Below, piece by piece: positions 32,725-41,722 of a stretch of DNA of 64,000 nucleotides. The notes below the pieces were generated by a model. That model had not been told where the DNA came from. It saw only the letters and a program-made list of their open reading frames with translations, and did no database searches. Both the position numbers and the translations under genes were made by a program. Origin of the DNA: Bog-473 sp036489775 (GTDB taxonomy: Bacteria > Actinomycetota > Acidimicrobiia > Acidimicrobiales > RAAP-2); assembly GCA_036489775.1 (NCBI GenBank), contig DASXFC010000058.1, forward strand, positions 62,001-126,000, given 5' to 3'. The first letter of the stretch is position 1. Each line of letters opens with the position of its first letter.

Positions 32725-33987
32725 ATGCGCCTCGCCCCCGATGACGCACTGAGCGCGTTCCGCCGCGAGTTTGAAGCATGGCTGGACGAGCATCAGCCCG
32801 GGCCTGAGCAAGTCGGCCATGACTTTCGCCGATCGACGGCGCACCTCCCGCAGTGGGCCCGCGATTTCCAGCGCGAGATGTACGAGGCGGGGTACCTGGT
32901 GCCGGGCTGGCCGCCCGAGCTCGGCGGGTGCAACGCCACCCCGCAGGAGCAGTTGGTCTACTTCGAGGTGCTGACCGAGCGCCAAGCGCCGCGATCGCTC
33001 AATCCACAGGGACTGTCCATCTGCGCTGCCAGCATCGTGGAGTACGGCACCGAGGAGCAGAAAGCTCGGTTCGTCCTGCCGACACTGCGGGGCGAGATCA
33101 CCTGGTGCGTCGGGATGAGCGAACCGAATGCCGGGAGCGACCTGGCCTCATTGAATACCCGGGCCGAACGCCACGGCGACCACTTCGTCGTGAACGGGCA
33201 AAAGGTGTGGACCTCGGGCGCCCACGAGTCCGATTACTGCATGTGCTACGTGCGCACCGACCCCGACGTGCCCAAGCACCGCGGCATCAGCGTGCTCATC
33301 ATCGACATGCGCACGCCGGGCATCCTCTGCCGACCCTTGCCCGAGCTGACCGATCCCGAGCATGCCGACTTCAACGAGGTCTTCTTCACTGACGTCGAGG
33401 TCCCGGTCGAGAACCTGGTCGGAGAGCTCAACCATGGATGGGCGGTCAGCCAGGGCTCACTGCGTCACGAGCGGGGCATGCTCTGGATCATGAACGTCTC
33501 CAAGATGGAGCGGACGCTGCAGGGTTTGCAACGCCTGGCCGCTCGGGACGATGGCCAGGGTGCGACGCTCGGTGACGATCCCCGCTTTTTGCAGGCGCTC
33601 GGACGCCTAGCCACCGATGTGGCCGCCATGCGCTGCCTCGGCTATCGAGGCTTCGCCAAGGCAACGCGCGGCGAGATGCCGCCCGAGCACATGCTGCTCA
33701 AGTTGTTCTCGACCGAGGCGGAACGCGAGGCCTGCTTGTTGGCCGTCGACATCCTCGGGCTCGACGCACTCGATCTTGAGGGCGCCGGCCCCCAGCGGTT
33801 GACGGAGTGGGACCTGGCCCATGGTTTCGAGGGTGACAAGCTGGCGTCCGGGGCCAGCGGTTCGTTCTACAACGGCTCGTGGTCGATGCAATACCTCCGA
33901 TCCTTCGCCGGCACCATCGCTGGGGGCACCTCGGAGATCCAGCGCAACATCGTGGCCGAGCGGGTGCTCGGCCTGCCCCGGGGGTGA
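32725..33987 (+). CDS. Acyl-CoA dehydrogenase
   Basis: This 420-residue acyl-CoA dehydrogenase has WCVGMSEPNAGSDLASL, VWTSGAHESDYCMCYVRT, HADFNEVFFTDVEVP and the C-terminal IAGGTSEIQRNIVAERVLG. The ATG at 32725 is preferred over an in-frame TTG at 32719 because of the -10-like box TAGTTT ending 5 nt upstream. It is followed 4 nt later by an acyl-CoA synthetase, so the two form a catabolic pair. No beta-type partner is adjacent, so it may be homomeric or may use a subunit from elsewhere. Confidence 0.93.
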   Translation: MRLAPDDALSAFRREFEAWLDEHQPGPEQVGHDFRRSTAHLPQWARDFQREMYEAGYLVPGWPPELGGCNATPQEQLVYFEVLTERQAPRSLNPQGLSICAASIVEYGTEEQKARFVLPTLRGEITWCVGMSEPNAGSDLASLNTRAERHGDHFVVNGQKVWTSGAHESDYCMCYVRTDPDVPKHRGISVLIIDMRTPGILCRPLPELTDPEHADFNEVFFTDVEVPVENLVGELNHGWAVSQGSLRHERGMLWIMNVSKMERTLQGLQRLAARDDGQGATLGDDPRFLQALGRLATDVAAMRCLGYRGFAKATRGEMPPEHMLLKLFSTEAEREACLLAVDILGLDALDLEGAGPQRLTEWDLAHGFEGDKLASGASGSFYNGSWSMQYLRSFAGTIAGGTSEIQRNIVAERVLGLPRG

Positions 33988-33991
33988 ATCC

Positions 33992-35497
33992 ATGTTGGCC
34001 GAGACGGCAGTGGAGGCGGCTCGCCGCTTCGGCGATCGCCCGGCCTTCGTCACCGACGACGGACTGACCCTCACCTACGCGCAATTCGATCGCCTGACCG
34101 ATGAGGTGGCGGTCGGTCTGGCCGAACGAGGGGTGGGCGAAGGTGACGTCGTGGCGGTGCTGATGCCCGCCATGCCCGAGCACTTCGTGGCCTATGTGGC
34201 GGCGGCCAAACTCGGGGCCGTCACCGCCGCGGTCAATCCGAAGTTGGTGCAGGCCGAACGGATCGCCGTCTTGCGAGCGGCCAATCCCGCCGTCGTGGTG
34301 GTCACCGAAGAGTTGGCGCCTGGCGACCTGCTCGACCAGGCGGACACGATCCTGATGGAGCCGGCCCACACGGTCGAGGCCGTATTCGGTGATCTCCGTC
34401 GGCCCAGGACGGCGCCGCCGCCGCTCGTCCGCGAACCTGAACGGCCCATCGCCATCGTCTATACGTCAGGGACGACGGGAACGCCCAAGGGTGCGGTGTT
34501 CGCGGGCCGGCAGATGGCCTTCATCACGCAGTGTGATGTGGGGGATGTCTGGGGTGGCGGTGGTCACTCGCTGACCGGATCGGCCCTGGCCCATCTCGGA
34601 CCGACCACCAAGCTGGCCGGCAACCTGCAGAAGGGAGCGACCCAGCATCTTTCGAGCAGGCCCTGGAAAGCGGCTGACGCGTTGTACATGATCGCCGAAC
34701 TCAAGATCGCATCGCTGGCCGGGGTGCCGACCCAAGTGGCGCTGATGCTGCGTGATCCCAGCTTCGAATCCACTGATCTCTCCTCGGTCCGGGCCGTGGT
34801 GATGGGAGGAGGTCCGGCTACCCCCGCCCTCATCCGGGAGGCCCGGGCCCGGATTCCGGCACCGTTGGCCGTGCGCTACTCGTGTACCGAAGCCGGCATC
34901 GGCTGTGGCACGGCTTTCACCGACCCCGAGGAAGATGCCGAAGTCAGCGTGGGCCGGCCTCAGCCGGGCGTGCGGCTCAGCATCCGTGGATCCGACGGAG
35001 AGTCGCTGCCGGCGGGTGAGATCGGCGAGGTCTGTCTCGGATCACCGGCGGTGATGCAGGGGTACTGGCGCAACAGCAGCGCCAATGCCGACGTTTTCAC
35101 CGACGAAGGCAGCATCCGCACCGGCGACCTCGGCTGGATCGACCCCCAGGGACGCCTCCACCTGGCCGGTCGGGGCCGGGAGCGTTACGTCCGGGGTGGG
35201 TACAACGTGCATCCGATGGAAGTGGAGGGTGTACTGGCCGATCACCCTGCCGTCGCCGCGGTGGCCGTGGTCAGCCGGCCGGATCCGGTCATGGGGGAGG
35301 TCGGCGTGGCCGTCGTGGTACCGAGCGCGAGCGCGACGCTCGAGTTGTCGGACTTGCGCGACTTCGCGGCGGAGCGTTTGGCGCGCTACAAGCTGCCCGA
35401 TGAATTGGTCGTGGTGTCCGCACTTCCACTCACGGCGGGCGAGAAGGTCGACCGGCGCGCCCTCGAACGGCTCATTACTCCTGCGTCCCACTCTTAA
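33992..35497 (+). CDS. Acyl-CoA synthetase (AMP-binding)
   Basis: This 501-residue ANL ligase has the P-loop VYTSGTTGTPKGAV at about residues 157-170, YSCTEAGIGCGT, IRTGDLGWIDPQGRL and the terminal lysine motif LPLTAGEKVDRR. The ATG at 33992 is 4 nt downstream of the dehydrogenase stop. It should supply acyl-CoA to that enzyme. Substrate specificity is not readable. It is the last gene before a change of theme at 35.5 kb. Confidence 0.92.
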   Translation: MLAETAVEAARRFGDRPAFVTDDGLTLTYAQFDRLTDEVAVGLAERGVGEGDVVAVLMPAMPEHFVAYVAAAKLGAVTAAVNPKLVQAERIAVLRAANPAVVVVTEELAPGDLLDQADTILMEPAHTVEAVFGDLRRPRTAPPPLVREPERPIAIVYTSGTTGTPKGAVFAGRQMAFITQCDVGDVWGGGGHSLTGSALAHLGPTTKLAGNLQKGATQHLSSRPWKAADALYMIAELKIASLAGVPTQVALMLRDPSFESTDLSSVRAVVMGGGPATPALIREARARIPAPLAVRYSCTEAGIGCGTAFTDPEEDAEVSVGRPQPGVRLSIRGSDGESLPAGEIGEVCLGSPAVMQGYWRNSSANADVFTDEGSIRTGDLGWIDPQGRLHLAGRGRERYVRGGYNVHPMEVEGVLADHPAVAAVAVVSRPDPVMGEVGVAVVVPSASATLELSDLRDFAAERLARYKLPDELVVVSALPLTAGEKVDRRALERLITPASHS

Positions 35498-35527
35498 AGC
35501 TGGTTAAGCGCGCACTAAATCTGTGAT

Positions 35528-35541
35528 CCACGTGGCGCCAC
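35528..35541. promoter_or_regulatory. Overlapping palindromes upstream of the secreted CAP-repeat protein
   Basis: CCACGTGG (35528-35535) overlaps GTGGCGCCAC (35532-35541) in the 153-bp gap before the CAP-repeat gene. Both are perfect palindromes. They could be operator sites or could form a small hairpin ending the upstream unit. The rest of the gap, including GTTGCC...AACGGTTG, shows no convincing promoter hexamers. Confidence 0.4.
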
Positions 35542-35650
35542 GCGTGCGTTTCGGTTGCCAAACGGTTGTGACGCGCAATCAATAGAGAATTCCTGCGTTT
35601 CCCTCCTTATCCTGATCTCAATCAGCAAAACGAGCAGGGGGAAGGAAACG

Positions 35651-37162
35651 ATGAAGTGCCGTGGCGGCGGACGACGACGGGTCAAGGCGGAAATTGTTGG
35701 TGTCTTGGTCATGGCCACGGCCGCAGTGGTGGGCAGTTGGACTGCCGCCGGTGCGGCGGGGATCCTCCCACCCAACAACCCGTCTTCGAACATCGCGCCG
35801 AGTAGTTCCGACTTTCTGACAGCGATCGATTCGGCCCGGGCCCAAGAGGGCGTGGGGCCGATGGCCATCGACGAGCAGACCTTCGATCAGCTCCCGTTCG
35901 TCGAGCAGATGTTGGCGGTGATCAACCTCGAGCGCATCGACCGCGGCCTCCAGCCGATCGAGTACGTGACCACCCAACTCGACAACGACGCCGCCGTCGG
36001 AGCCAACGAAGGAACTGACCCGGGTTTCCCGACGGACCTGACCAACGGCGCGCCGGTGACCTTCGGTGGTTCCATCTGGGCCGGTGGCCTGACCTCGGTG
36101 CTCGAAGCCGACTACTACTGGATGTACGACGACGGGTATGGCGGATTGCTGGGCGAGACGTCCAACGCGGGATGTGGACTTCTTTCGCTCTCAGAGTGCT
36201 GGGGCCACCGGGACATCATCTTGCACACATTCCCGAATTGCGGATCAAGTGCGCCCACCCTGTCATTGGGTGCCGACTTTTCATCGACCGGTTACGAGGG
36301 CGGCTCGATGGCCGCCGTCCTCATCAGCACCTGCGGGGGAGCACCCGATGATGTGATCGCGACCTGGAGTTCGGTCGAAACCGAGGCAGTCAACACGACC
36401 CGCACCGTCGGCATCGCGGCCACACCCGATGGCAACGGCTACTGGGAAGCGGAGTCAGATGGACAGGTCGCCAACTTCGGTGACGCTGGTGACTACGGGT
36501 CGATGTCGGGCCAAACGCTCAACTCGCCCATCGTTGGTATCGCGGCCACGCCGGATGGTGGGGGCTACTGGCTGGCCGCGGCCGACGGTGGGATCTTCAG
36601 CTTCGGTGACGCTCTGTTCTACGGCAGTACCGGTGCGTTGCATCTCAACTCGCCCATCGTCGGCATTGCCAGTACGCCTAACGGCCGGGGCTACTGGATG
36701 GTGGCGGCCGACGGCGGCATCTTCAGCTTCGGAGACGCCTTGTTCCAGGGCTCCATGGGCGGCCATCGCCTGAACCAGCCGGTCGTCGGCATGGCGTCGG
36801 ATCCGACCACCGGCGGTTACTGGTTGGTGGCGGCCGACGGCGGCATCTTCAGCTTCGGCGCACCGTTCTTCGGCAGCACGGGAGCGCTCCACCTCAACAA
36901 GCCCATCGTGGGTATCGAAGCCCTGGCCAATGGGCTGGGTTACCGGTTCGAAGCCTCCGATGGGGGCGTGTTCGACTTCGGAAAAGCCACCTTCGACGGC
37001 TCGATGGGTGGGACGAGCTTGGTGGCGCCGGTGGTGGGAATGGCGTCGGATAATCCGACCAACGGCTACTGGTTGGCGGCCGAGGACGGCGGCATCTTCA
37101 GTTTCGGCGGTGCCTCGTTCCTGGGTCGCGTGGTCAACGCCTTGACCTCGCTCCTCTTCTAA
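35651..37162 (+). CDS. Secreted CAP-like protein with six GYWL/DGGIFSFGDA repeats
   Basis: This 503-residue protein has a signal peptide (KAEIVGVLVMATAAVVGSWT), then a region with CAP/SCP-superfamily features (MLAVINLERIDRGLQPIEY and the His motif WGHRDIILH). Six ~42-residue repeats follow from about residue 253 to the end (VGIAATPDGGGYWLAAADGG then IFSFGDALFYGS...). The same repeat type occurs twice in the collagen-like protein at 11212-12804. The repeats probably form a beta-propeller or similar binding surface. ATG 35651 follows GGGGAAGGA. It is likely a cell-surface or secreted binding protein; the substrate is unknown. Confidence 0.85.
   Translation: MKCRGGGRRRVKAEIVGVLVMATAAVVGSWTAAGAAGILPPNNPSSNIAPSSSDFLTAIDSARAQEGVGPMAIDEQTFDQLPFVEQMLAVINLERIDRGLQPIEYVTTQLDNDAAVGANEGTDPGFPTDLTNGAPVTFGGSIWAGGLTSVLEADYYWMYDDGYGGLLGETSNAGCGLLSLSECWGHRDIILHTFPNCGSSAPTLSLGADFSSTGYEGGSMAAVLISTCGGAPDDVIATWSSVETEAVNTTRTVGIAATPDGNGYWEAESDGQVANFGDAGDYGSMSGQTLNSPIVGIAATPDGGGYWLAAADGGIFSFGDALFYGSTGALHLNSPIVGIASTPNGRGYWMVAADGGIFSFGDALFQGSMGGHRLNQPVVGMASDPTTGGYWLVAADGGIFSFGAPFFGSTGALHLNKPIVGIEALANGLGYRFEASDGGVFDFGKATFDGSMGGTSLVAPVVGMASDNPTNGYWLAAEDGGIFSFGGASFLGRVVNALTSLLF
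36407..37159 (+). repeat. Six tandem ~126-bp repeats encoding GYWL-type motifs
   Basis: Units begin at 36407, 36533, 36659, 36785, 36908 and 37034. Five are 42 codons and the fourth is 41. Each encodes V-G-(I/M)-A...GYW-x-A-(A/S)-DGG-(I/V)-FSFG. Divergence between units is appreciable, so these are old protein repeats rather than recent DNA duplications. Confidence 0.85.
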
Positions 37163-37175
37163 TTGGCTACACGTG

Positions 37176-37207
37176 CCGGCACCTTGGCGGTGCGGGTCCG
37201 GTGCCGG
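37176..37207. terminator. Hairpin between convergent genes
   Basis: CCGGCACC (37176-37183) pairs perfectly with GGTGCCGG (37200-37207) around a 16-nt loop, in the 55-bp gap between the rightward CAP-repeat gene and the leftward CoA-transferase gene. There is no T-tract, but the position suggests a bidirectional terminator. Confidence 0.5.
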
Positions 37208-37217
37208 GTGACGGACT

Positions 37218-38426
37218 TCAGACGATGCCGCGCCCCTCGAGGTCGGCCAGCTCGTCCTGGCTGAGGCCGACCAGGTCGCACCAGATCTCACGGTTGTGCT
37301 GGCCCAGGCGCGGTGCCCCGGTCGGTACCGGAGCCGGGTGGCGCGCCAGCCGGGGGAAGGGTGCCTGCTGGCGGACGGCGCCGATCACCGGATCCTCCAC
37401 GGCCACCAGGTCACCGCGGGCCTGCATGTGGGGATCGGCGAAGATGTCGGCCGCGCTGTAGGCCGTCCCCACGGGCACGTCGTGCTCGACGCAGCGGGCG
37501 GTGATCTCATCGGCCTCCAATGAGCTGGTCCACGCCGCCACCAGACCGTTGATCTCTGGGCCGTGAGCGGCCCGCTCGGCCAAGGTGGCGAAGCGGGCGT
37601 CCCGGGCCAGCTCCGGTTGGCCCATGGCCCGGCACAGGCGGGTGAAGTTGGCGTCGGAGCCGGCCACGATGCAGACGAAGTAGCCGTCCTTGGTCGGGTA
37701 GTTGTCGAGGGGTGCCGAGTGCGACAGGCGGTTGCCCTCGCGCTGGCGCACCAGGCCGAGGCGGTCGTAGCCGGCCAGCGTCCATTCGAGAATGCGCAGT
37801 ATTGATCCATAGAGCGGAGCGTCGATGACCTCGCCCTGCCCGTCACCGGAACCCTCTTTGTCGCGCCCGTACAGGGCGGACACCGCGGCGAAGGCGGCGA
37901 AGACGCCGGTGAGGTAATCCGACACCGTGACGCCTGGACGAACCGGTGGTCGGTCGGGGTCACCGGTCAGGTGCAGCAGGCCGCCGAAGGCGATACCGAG
38001 GCGATCGAGTCCGGGTCGCGGCGAGTAGGGCCCGCTCTGGCCGAACACGCTGATGCGGACGTACACCAAGTCAGGTTCGAGATGTTCGGGCCCCAGACCC
38101 CAACGCTCCATCGTCCCGGGACGGAAGTTCTCGCACAACACGTCGGAGATGCCGCACAGCCGCGTGAAGAGGTCCTTGCCCTCGGGAGTGCGCAGGTCGC
38201 AGGTGACGCCGCGTCGCCCTCGCCCCTCGACCGCCCACGACAGCGAGTAGTCGGCCTCACCGTCCACGGGGACGAACGGGCCCATGGTGCGCATGAAGTC
38301 ACCCTCGCCGGGCAGCTCGACTTTGATGACATCGGCCCCCAGCTCACCGAGCAGACCGGCACAGAAAGGAGCGGAGATCCGGGTACCAACATCGATGACC
38401 CGCACCCCACTGAGTGGTCCGTTCAT
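37218..38426 (-). CDS. Class III CoA-transferase (CaiB/BaiF family)
   Basis: This 402-residue protein has the class III signatures GVRVIDVGTRISAPFCAGLLG, VIKVELPGEGD, FRPGTMERWG and VIDAPLYGSILR. A catalytic Asp typically lies in the VIDA region of this family. These enzymes move CoA between carboxylic acids, or act as racemases (AMACR-like). The ATG at 38426 overlaps the stop of the upstream enoyl-CoA hydratase (ATGA). It could activate the acid by CoA transfer, or act as an alpha-methylacyl-CoA racemase for branched or steroid side chains (inference). Confidence 0.9.
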   Translation of the reverse strand: MNGPLSGVRVIDVGTRISAPFCAGLLGELGADVIKVELPGEGDFMRTMGPFVPVDGEADYSLSWAVEGRGRRGVTCDLRTPEGKDLFTRLCGISDVLCENFRPGTMERWGLGPEHLEPDLVYVRISVFGQSGPYSPRPGLDRLGIAFGGLLHLTGDPDRPPVRPGVTVSDYLTGVFAAFAAVSALYGRDKEGSGDGQGEVIDAPLYGSILRILEWTLAGYDRLGLVRQREGNRLSHSAPLDNYPTKDGYFVCIVAGSDANFTRLCRAMGQPELARDARFATLAERAAHGPEINGLVAAWTSSLEADEITARCVEHDVPVGTAYSAADIFADPHMQARGDLVAVEDPVIGAVRQQAPFPRLARHPAPVPTGAPRLGQHNREIWCDLVGLSQDELADLEGRGIV

Positions 38427-39268
38427 GTGCCGGGCTGACCGTGATCCCGCTCGGCGAAGACCTCCTTCATGGAGCCCTTCTCCTTGCGAGCGGCCAGGGC
38501 GTTGAGCGCAGTGGCCGTGTTGTGCACCCAGTGGTGGGCCATGAAGTGGTACTTGAGGGCATCGCGCTTGCCCATGAGGGTGCCGGTCTGGTTGAGGCTG
38601 TCCTTGACGGTCTGGGCTGTGATGGCCGGCACCAGCGCGATCCGGTCGGCCATTTCCTTGGTGCGCGTCATCAGCTCGGATCGTGGCACCACCCGGTTGA
38701 CCAGTCCGAGACGCCACGCCTCCTGGGCGTCGATGGTGTCGCCGGTCAGGAGGAACTCCTTGGCCTTGCGGATGCCGATCTCCCACGGCTCCACCAACAG
38801 CTCGACCCCGGCGCCGGTCAGGCGTAGGACCGGGTTGGAGAACTCGGCATCGTCGGCGGCCACGATGAGATCGCACATGGCGGCCAACATCAGGCCGGCC
38901 GCCACGCAGCTACCCTGCACCGCGGCGATGGTCGGCTTGCGGAAGTCGTGGATGCGTAGGCACCGGTCGTAGTACATGACCTGCTCATGGCGGAACTTGC
39001 CCTCAGGGGTCTCGCGCATCTTCATCCACTCGTCCGGCTCCTCGCCGCCGACAATGGCTTTGAGATCGTGGCCGGAAGAGAAGTGCTTCCCGGCGCCGGC
39101 CAGCACCACCACTCGGATGCCATCGTCGGCATCGGCCAGGTCGAAGGCGGCATCGAGCTCGTCGATCAGCTTTGTGCTCTGGGCGTTGGCCTGATCGGGC
39201 CGGTTCATAGTGATGGTGGCGACGGCACCGTCGGTGCCGTAGAGGATTGTCTCGAAGCTGGTTGTCAC
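38423..39268 (-). CDS. Enoyl-CoA hydratase/isomerase family protein
   Basis: This 281-residue crotonase-superfamily protein is expected to hydrate an enoyl-CoA formed by the neighbouring dehydrogenase. Visible motifs are TMNRPDQANAQS, the oxyanion stretch KHFSSGHDLKA, and QGSCVAAGLMLAAMCDLIVAA. The second catalytic Glu region reads EFSNPVLRLTGAGVELL, which differs from the typical ECH pattern, so isomerase or hydrolase activity is possible. The GTG start at 39268 lies 39 nt after the upstream dehydrogenase stop. It forms an operon with the CoA-transferase. Confidence 0.88.
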   Translation of the reverse strand: MTTSFETILYGTDGAVATITMNRPDQANAQSTKLIDELDAAFDLADADDGIRVVVLAGAGKHFSSGHDLKAIVGGEEPDEWMKMRETPEGKFRHEQVMYYDRCLRIHDFRKPTIAAVQGSCVAAGLMLAAMCDLIVAADDAEFSNPVLRLTGAGVELLVEPWEIGIRKAKEFLLTGDTIDAQEAWRLGLVNRVVPRSELMTRTKEMADRIALVPAITAQTVKDSLNQTGTLMGKRDALKYHFMAHHWVHNTATALNALAARKEKGSMKEVFAERDHGQPGT

Positions 39269-39307
39269 GTCTCCATCCTTCCGTGTGGGAGCAGGGTCCG
39301 GGGCCGT

Positions 39308-40486
39308 TCAGGGGCGGGGGAGGCCGAGGACGCGCTCGCCCACCACCGTGCGCTGGATCTCGTTGGTTCCGGCGAATATGGACGACGCTTGGTAGTACAG
39401 CCATGACCGCTGCCAGGCTCCGTCAGCCGGGTTGTCCGGCGCACCCTGCCATAGCGGTGCATCTTCGCCCAGCACCTCCATGGCGGTCTGGTGCAGTCGC
39501 TTGGACATCTCGCTCCAGTACAGCTTGAGCATGCTGCCTTCGGGACCAGGCTCTTCTCCTTTGGAGAGCCGGGTCAACGTGCGCCAGTTATGGAGTTGAA
39601 AGAGCCGGACTTCGGTGGCGGCCCGAGCGAGCGCCTGGCGGTGCCGCCAGTTGTCGAAGGACCCCCGGGTTTCGGCCAACCGCAGCAGCTCCTCGATGAG
39701 TTGCGAGTGGATGACCAGCTGGCGCGGGTTGATCCCTCGCTCGTGGCTGAGGGTCGAGTTGGCCACCGTCCACCCCTTGCCTTCAGGGCCCAGACGGCGC
39801 TCGTCGGGGACGAAGACTTCGTCCAGTTCGACCTCGTTGAATTCGGCCTCGCCGGTGGACTGCACCAGTGGGTGCACGTGCACGCCCTCGCTGTGCATGT
39901 CGATGATGAGGGCCGTGATGCCCATCTGACGCTTGGGCGCATCGGGATCAGACCGGGCTAGGCACAGTCCCCAGTCGGCGAACTGCGCGTAGGAAGTCCA
40001 GACCTTGCGCCCGCTGACCCGGTAGCCGCCGTCCACCGCTACGGCGCGGGTGGTCACCGAGGCCAGGTCGCTCCCGGCATCGGGCTCGCTGAAGAGCTGG
40101 CACCACAGTTCATCGGCCGCCAAGATCCGTGGCAGGTAACGGGACTTCTGTTCGGGCGTCCCATTCGCCAGCAACGTGGGGCCGACCAGGTTGACACCAA
40201 TGCGGCCGACCAGTTCAGGCGCGCGAGCCCGGGCCAACTCCTCGATCACCACATAGTTCTCGAGCGGGCCCAGCCCCCGGCCGCCCAGTTCGTAGGGCCA
40301 GGTCACGCCGACCCAGCGGTCGGCGGCCAGCGCGGCCTGCCAACGCCGACCAAAGCTGACCGTCTCGGCCAGGTCGTCAAAACGGGGCGGGAGACCTTCG
40401 CCATAGGGCCACGGCAAGTGCTCCATCAGCCAGGCCCGGAACGTCTCGCGCAAGGTCTCCTGCTCCGCAGTGGTGCGCAGGTCCAT
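39308..40486 (-). CDS. Acyl-CoA dehydrogenase (FadE-like, alpha-type)
   Basis: This 392-residue acyl-CoA dehydrogenase has CQLFSEPDAGSDLASVTTRA, KVWTSYAQFADWGLCLARSD, EAEFNEVELDEVFVP and the C-terminal FAGTNEIQRTVVGERVLG. It is divergent from the acyl-CoA dehydrogenase at 40559, the same arrangement as at 14350/15652. An alpha2-beta2 partnership is likely by analogy to FadE28-FadE29. The shared 72-bp promoter region holds palindrome site 5. It is followed on its own strand by enoyl-CoA hydratase and CoA-transferase, giving a beta-oxidation set. Confidence 0.93.
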   Translation of the reverse strand: MDLRTTAEQETLRETFRAWLMEHLPWPYGEGLPPRFDDLAETVSFGRRWQAALAADRWVGVTWPYELGGRGLGPLENYVVIEELARARAPELVGRIGVNLVGPTLLANGTPEQKSRYLPRILAADELWCQLFSEPDAGSDLASVTTRAVAVDGGYRVSGRKVWTSYAQFADWGLCLARSDPDAPKRQMGITALIIDMHSEGVHVHPLVQSTGEAEFNEVELDEVFVPDERRLGPEGKGWTVANSTLSHERGINPRQLVIHSQLIEELLRLAETRGSFDNWRHRQALARAATEVRLFQLHNWRTLTRLSKGEEPGPEGSMLKLYWSEMSKRLHQTAMEVLGEDAPLWQGAPDNPADGAWQRSWLYYQASSIFAGTNEIQRTVVGERVLGLPRP

Positions 40487-40520
40487 GGGCCGACCAGCAT
40501 GGCACAGGGCCCCTTCGAGG

Positions 40521-40534
40521 TGACAGCCGTGTCA
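40521..40534. promoter_or_regulatory. Catabolic-regulon palindrome, site 5
   Basis: TGACAG-CC-GTGTCA keeps the TGAC-N6-GTCA core, with one mismatch next to the centre. It lies in the 72-bp gap between divergent dehydrogenases, about 10 nt upstream of the rightward -10 box TAGACT (40545-40550), so it overlaps the -35 region. Confidence 0.65.
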
Positions 40535-40544
40535 GGGAGCGCCG

Positions 40545-40550
40545 TAGACT
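40545..40550 (+). promoter_or_regulatory. -10 box of the leaderless dehydrogenase gene
   Basis: TAGACT ends 8 nt before the GTG start codon at 40559, and there is no Shine-Dalgarno between them. This supports the choice of GTG 40559 over the longer open frame that begins at 40418. Confidence 0.55.
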
Positions 40551-40558
40551 GCGCCGCC

Positions 40559-41722
40559 GTGGACTTCGACCTGTCGGCCGATCAAGAAGCCCTCCGTGAC
40601 GGGGCCCGAACACTGCTCGAGCGCCGGGCCAGCCACGACGTGCTGCGGGCGCGCGTGGGGAGCGGTGTGGTGGTCGGGACGTTGCCCGGCGCGGGCCAGA
40701 CCGACGGGGGCGCCGCGGCCGATGCGCCATCGGGTTTCGATCGCGACGCCTGGGCCGGCATGGCCGGCCAGGGTTGGCTGGCCTTGGAGGTCCCAGAGGA
40801 AGAGGGCGGCCTCGGCTTGGGCATGGTCGAGGCGGCGGTGCTCTGCGAGGAGATCGGCCGCCACCTGGCTCCGGTTCCGTTCCTCTCCAGCCTGCTGACG
40901 CTGGGCGCGCTGTCGGGTCCGAGCGCTCGTGCCATCGAGGCCACCGCCACCTGGCGGGACGGCCTGGCCGAGGGGTCGTTGGTGGGCTGCATTGCCATCG
41001 TCACCGAGCCCGGGAAGCTGACGACCGAGGGGAGTGGCCAGGTCCGATTGACGGGACGGGTCGGACCGACCGTGTTCGCGCCGTCAGCCGACGTGGCGGT
41101 GATCGCGACGCCCGAGGCGCTCTACGCCGTCGATCTGGTCGCGGTGGGCCGACCGCCGGCGCTCTCGGCCATGGACCGCACCCGCGAGCTCGGCCGGCTC
41201 GAGTTCGACGGGACATCGGCTCTGGTCATCGGTGACGCCGCGGCGTCGGCGCTCCTGCTCGACCGGGCCGCCACGGCGATCAGCGCCGAGATGCTGGGTG
41301 CCGCGGCGACCGTGCTGGACATGGCGGTGGGTTACGCCAAGGACCGGGTGCAGTTCGGCAAGCCCATCGGGTCCTTCCAGGCGGTCAAGCACATGCTGGC
41401 CGACGTTCTGGTCGACGTCGAGGGCATGCGCTCGAGCGTCTACTACGCGGCCTGGTGCAGCGCCGCCGACGATGGTGAGCGTTCCTTGGCCGCCAGCATG
41501 GCCAAGTCGTGGTGCAGCGATGCCTCACGACGGGTCATGGGCACCGGCCTCCAGGTGCATGGTGGCATCGGCTTCACCTGGGAGCACGACATGCACCTCT
41601 ACGTGAAGCGGGCCCAGTTGGATCAGGTCAGCTTCGGCGACGGTGCCTTCCACCGCGACCGGATCGCCTCGATCCTGCGTCAGCGCGTGGTGGCCGGGAC
41701 CGGCATCACCGCTTCGGCCTAA
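40559..41722 (+). CDS. Acyl-CoA dehydrogenase (beta-type partner)
   Basis: This 387-residue acyl-CoA dehydrogenase family protein has LALEVPEEEGGLGLGMVEAAV near residues 75-95 and the partner-type C-terminus VHGGIGFTWEHDMHLYVKRA. The GTG 40559 start (MDFDLSADQEAL) is set by an upstream -10 box and by similarity to MDFTFDAEQLAL of the paralogue at 15652. It is paired divergently with the dehydrogenase at 39308-40486. Its 3' end overlaps the convergent small membrane protein by 4 nt. Confidence 0.92.
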   Translation: MDFDLSADQEALRDGARTLLERRASHDVLRARVGSGVVVGTLPGAGQTDGGAAADAPSGFDRDAWAGMAGQGWLALEVPEEEGGLGLGMVEAAVLCEEIGRHLAPVPFLSSLLTLGALSGPSARAIEATATWRDGLAEGSLVGCIAIVTEPGKLTTEGSGQVRLTGRVGPTVFAPSADVAVIATPEALYAVDLVAVGRPPALSAMDRTRELGRLEFDGTSALVIGDAAASALLLDRAATAISAEMLGAAATVLDMAVGYAKDRVQFGKPIGSFQAVKHMLADVLVDVEGMRSSVYYAAWCSAADDGERSLAASMAKSWCSDASRRVMGTGLQVHGGIGFTWEHDMHLYVKRAQLDQVSFGDGAFHRDRIASILRQRVVAGTGITASA

